Source: Agromyces salentinus (lineage in GTDB: Bacteria > Actinomycetota > Actinomycetes > Actinomycetales > Microbacteriaceae). From it: a DNA stretch of 64,000 nt. Location: assembly GCF_009749395.1 (NCBI RefSeq), contig NZ_WBIR01000010.1, positions 62,001 to 126,000 of the forward strand, read 5' to 3'. The translations under genes and the position numbers were made by a program. Shown piece after piece: positions 62,543-64,000 of this stretch (within the stretch, counting starts at the first letter, position 1; each line of letters opens with the position of its first letter). The notes under the pieces were generated by a model, which saw only the letters and a program-made list of their open reading frames with translations, was not told the DNA's origin and did not search any database.

Positions 62543-63052
62543 ATGTCTCAGCACTCCGCCACTCCCCCGCGCCTGCGGCGCGTCAGGCTCACCGGGGCAG
62601 CCCTCGCCTCGGTCGCCGCCGTCATCGTCCTCGCCGGCTGCAGCCCCATCGTGAACCTGCAGGCCGGGCCGGAGTCCGCGGACACCGCCTGTGCCGAGGT
62701 CGTCGTGCTCCTGCCCGACACCGTCGCGGAGCAGCCGCAGCGCGAGACCGACGCCCAGGGCACCGGGGCATGGGGGGAACCCGCATCCGTGCTGCTGCGA
62801 TGCGGGGTTCCGCCCCTCGGGCCGACCACCGACCGCTGCGTCAGCGTCGACGGGATCGACTGGGTCATCGACGAGTCCCAGGCGCCGAAGTACCTGTTCA
62901 CCACCTACGGGCGCACGCCCGCCGTGGAGGTGCTCGTCGACAACGACGTCGTCTCGGGCACCACGGCCCTCGCCGACCTGTCGGGCGCCGTGGGAAAGAT
63001 CCCCGCCGACGGCGGATGCACGTCGGTCGAGGATGCCCCGCCGATCGACTGA
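62543..63052 (+). CDS. DUF3515 lipoprotein
   Basis: A 169-residue lipoprotein whose signal peptide ends in the lipobox VLAGCS (Cys near residue 33). The domain TACAEVVVLLPDTVAEQ ... LRCGVPPLGPTTDRCVSVDGIDWVIDE is the DUF3515 pattern with conserved Cys residues. In Actinobacteria it sits between ddl and thiL, as here apart from the VWA gene. TAGCCT lies 7 nt before the ATG (leaderless layout). It ends 15 bp from the convergent ddl. Confidence 0.88.
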   Translation: MSQHSATPPRLRRVRLTGAALASVAAVIVLAGCSPIVNLQAGPESADTACAEVVVLLPDTVAEQPQRETDAQGTGAWGEPASVLLRCGVPPLGPTTDRCVSVDGIDWVIDESQAPKYLFTTYGRTPAVEVLVDNDVVSGTTALADLSGAVGKIPADGGCTSVEDAPPID

Positions 63053-63067
63053 CCGGCGGGCCCTCGT

Positions 63068-64000
63068 TCAGCGAGCGCCGCGCGCGTGCCCCACGTCGAT
63101 CAGCTCGCCGATCAGCTCGGGGTAGCTGAGCCCCGTCTTGAGCCAGCAGGTCGGGAACATCGAGATCGGGGTGAACCCCGGCATGGTGTTGATCTCGTTG
63201 ACGACGAAGCCCTCGTCGCCGAGGAACACGTCGACCCGGGCCAGGCCCTCGCCGCCGATGGCCTCGAACGCGCGACGGGCGATGCGCTCGAGCTCGAAGG
63301 TCTCGCCGTCGCCGAGCTCAGCCGGGCACACGAGGTCCACCCCGGGCGCGTCGAGGTACTTCGCCTCGAAGTCGTAGAAGTCCCGCCCGGTGACCACGAC
63401 CTCGCCCGCGACGCTGACCCTCACGCCGTCGCGCCCCTCGAGCACGGCGATCTCGATCTCGCGACCGGGGATCGCCTGCTCGACGAGGACGGTCCGGTCC
63501 TCGGCGAAGGCCACGCCGAGCGCGGCGTCGAGCTCCGACCAGTCGGAGACCTTGGTGACGCCGACGGAGGAGCCGGCGCGCGCGGGCTTGACGAACACGG
63601 GCAGCCCGAGTGCGCGAACCCGGCGGTGCCAGAGGTCGGTGTCGGCGTCGAGCGCCGAGCGGGTCAGCGTGACCCACGGCGCAACCGGGATGCCGGCGGC
63701 CTCGAGAGCCGTCTTGGTGAAGTGCTTGTCCATGCCGACCGCCGAGGCCAGCACGCCGTTGCCGACGTACGGGAGGCCGACGAGCTCGAGCAGGCCCTGC
63801 ACCGTGCCGTCCTCGCCGAAGCGCCCGTGCAGGATCGGGAGGACCACGTCGACGTCGCCGAGCGAGCGCTCGCCGGCGGCATCCGTCACCCGGAGCTCGC
63901 GGGATGCCGAGCTCTCGGGCCACCGCACGCGGGATCCGTTGTCGTGGACCTCGGGCAGGCGACCGGGATCGAGCGCGAAGCGCGCGGGATCGTCGCTCTC
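63068..64000 (-). CDS. ddl: D-alanine-D-alanine ligase (3' part; start lies beyond the window)
   Basis: Makes the D-Ala-D-Ala dipeptide of peptidoglycan precursors. The ATP-grasp fold shows VLPILHGRFGEDGTVQGLLE, LPYVGNGVLASAVGMDK, VFVKPARAGSSVGV, VEQAIPGREIEIAVL and VNEINTMPGFTPISMFP. The frame is open to the right edge, so the first part of the gene is missing. The in-frame GTG near 63928 is internal, not a start. Confidence 0.95.
   Translation of the reverse strand, partial: ESDDPARFALDPGRLPEVHDNGSRVRWPESSASRELRVTDAAGERSLGDVDVVLPILHGRFGEDGTVQGLLELVGLPYVGNGVLASAVGMDKHFTKTALEAAGIPVAPWVTLTRSALDADTDLWHRRVRALGLPVFVKPARAGSSVGVTKVSDWSELDAALGVAFAEDRTVLVEQAIPGREIEIAVLEGRDGVRVSVAGEVVVTGRDFYDFEAKYLDAPGVDLVCPAELGDGETFELERIARRAFEAIGGEGLARVDVFLGDEGFVVNEINTMPGFTPISMFPTCWLKTGLSYPELIGELIDVGHARGAR

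Noticed and set aside
63068-63928. GTG near 63928 as the ddl start.
   Set aside because: The frame continues upstream to the window edge with typical ddl sequence, so the start lies outside.
1-64000. tRNA, rRNA, SRP RNA, CRISPR arrays, insertion sequences, phage genes, att sites.
   Set aside because: None could be supported by reading; no direct-repeat arrays, transposase motifs or cloverleaf sequences were seen.

Overview
The window is about 70% G+C and tightly packed, with strong GAC/GCC/CTC codon preference, GTG and TTG starts, and the recurrent word GGATGCC. Gene content and order point to an actinobacterium, most likely family Microbacteriaceae (Agromyces-, Leifsonia- or Microbacterium-like). 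The genus is inferred. I see no rRNA, tRNA, CRISPR array, transposase or phage gene, and no gene-free stretch over 300 bases.

The backbone is the conserved actinobacterial translation, secretion and chromosome-maintenance locus, almost all on the minus strand: tsf-rpsB, (M23 peptidase), xerC, dprA-comM-yraN-DUF2469-rnhB-lepB-rplS, trmD-rimM-khpA-rpsP, ffh, ftsY, smc, mutM, rnc-rpmF-DUF177, coaD, recG, rsmD/thiL, DUF3515 and ddl. As far as I recall, the same order occurs in Mycobacterium (tsf through ddlA), so the backbone is vertically inherited.

Accessory blocks sit between backbone genes. (1) 11.6-22.7 kb is a complete nitrate-to-ammonium assimilation block: NirD, NirB, CobA, a HemD-winged-helix fusion, a NarK-type transporter, an assimilatory nitrate reductase, an FAD/BFD [2Fe-2S] electron-transfer partner, and a CbiX-type chelatase for siroheme. 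GlnR-like boxes (5-bp half-sites every 11 bp) lie in the nirD/nirB divergent region and, very clearly with six half-sites, in front of cbiX. (2) 25.0-28.5 kb holds a glutamate-cysteine-ligase-like enzyme, a GH1 beta-glucosidase and a spermidine-synthase-like protein, with two abutting operator-like palindromes in the bgl/spermidine-synthase-like gap. (3) 31.7-34.4 kb is a translationally coupled luciferase-like oxidoreductase plus a trehalose-synthase-like GH13 enzyme. (4) 40.2-49.1 kb is an alpha-mannan utilisation cluster: ROK regulator, secreted GH76 mannanase, ABC importer without its ATPase, and GH38 alpha-mannosidase. (5) 50.7-55.4 kb is a MoxR / DUF58 / transglutaminase trio. (6) 60.8-62.5 kb is a membrane-anchored substrate-binding plus VWA protein inserted between thiL and the DUF3515 lipoprotein gene.

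Other signals are a TAnnnT hexamer 6-9 nt ahead of at least nine start codons (likely leaderless mRNAs), a 16-bp perfect hairpin abutting the lepB start, a palindrome over the rplS -10 region, and a 16-bp bidirectional terminator between the GH13 gene and smc. I found no clearly new multi-gene system. The strongest leads are the GlnR-siroheme link, the HemD-wHTH regulator, and the operators of the carbohydrate genes.
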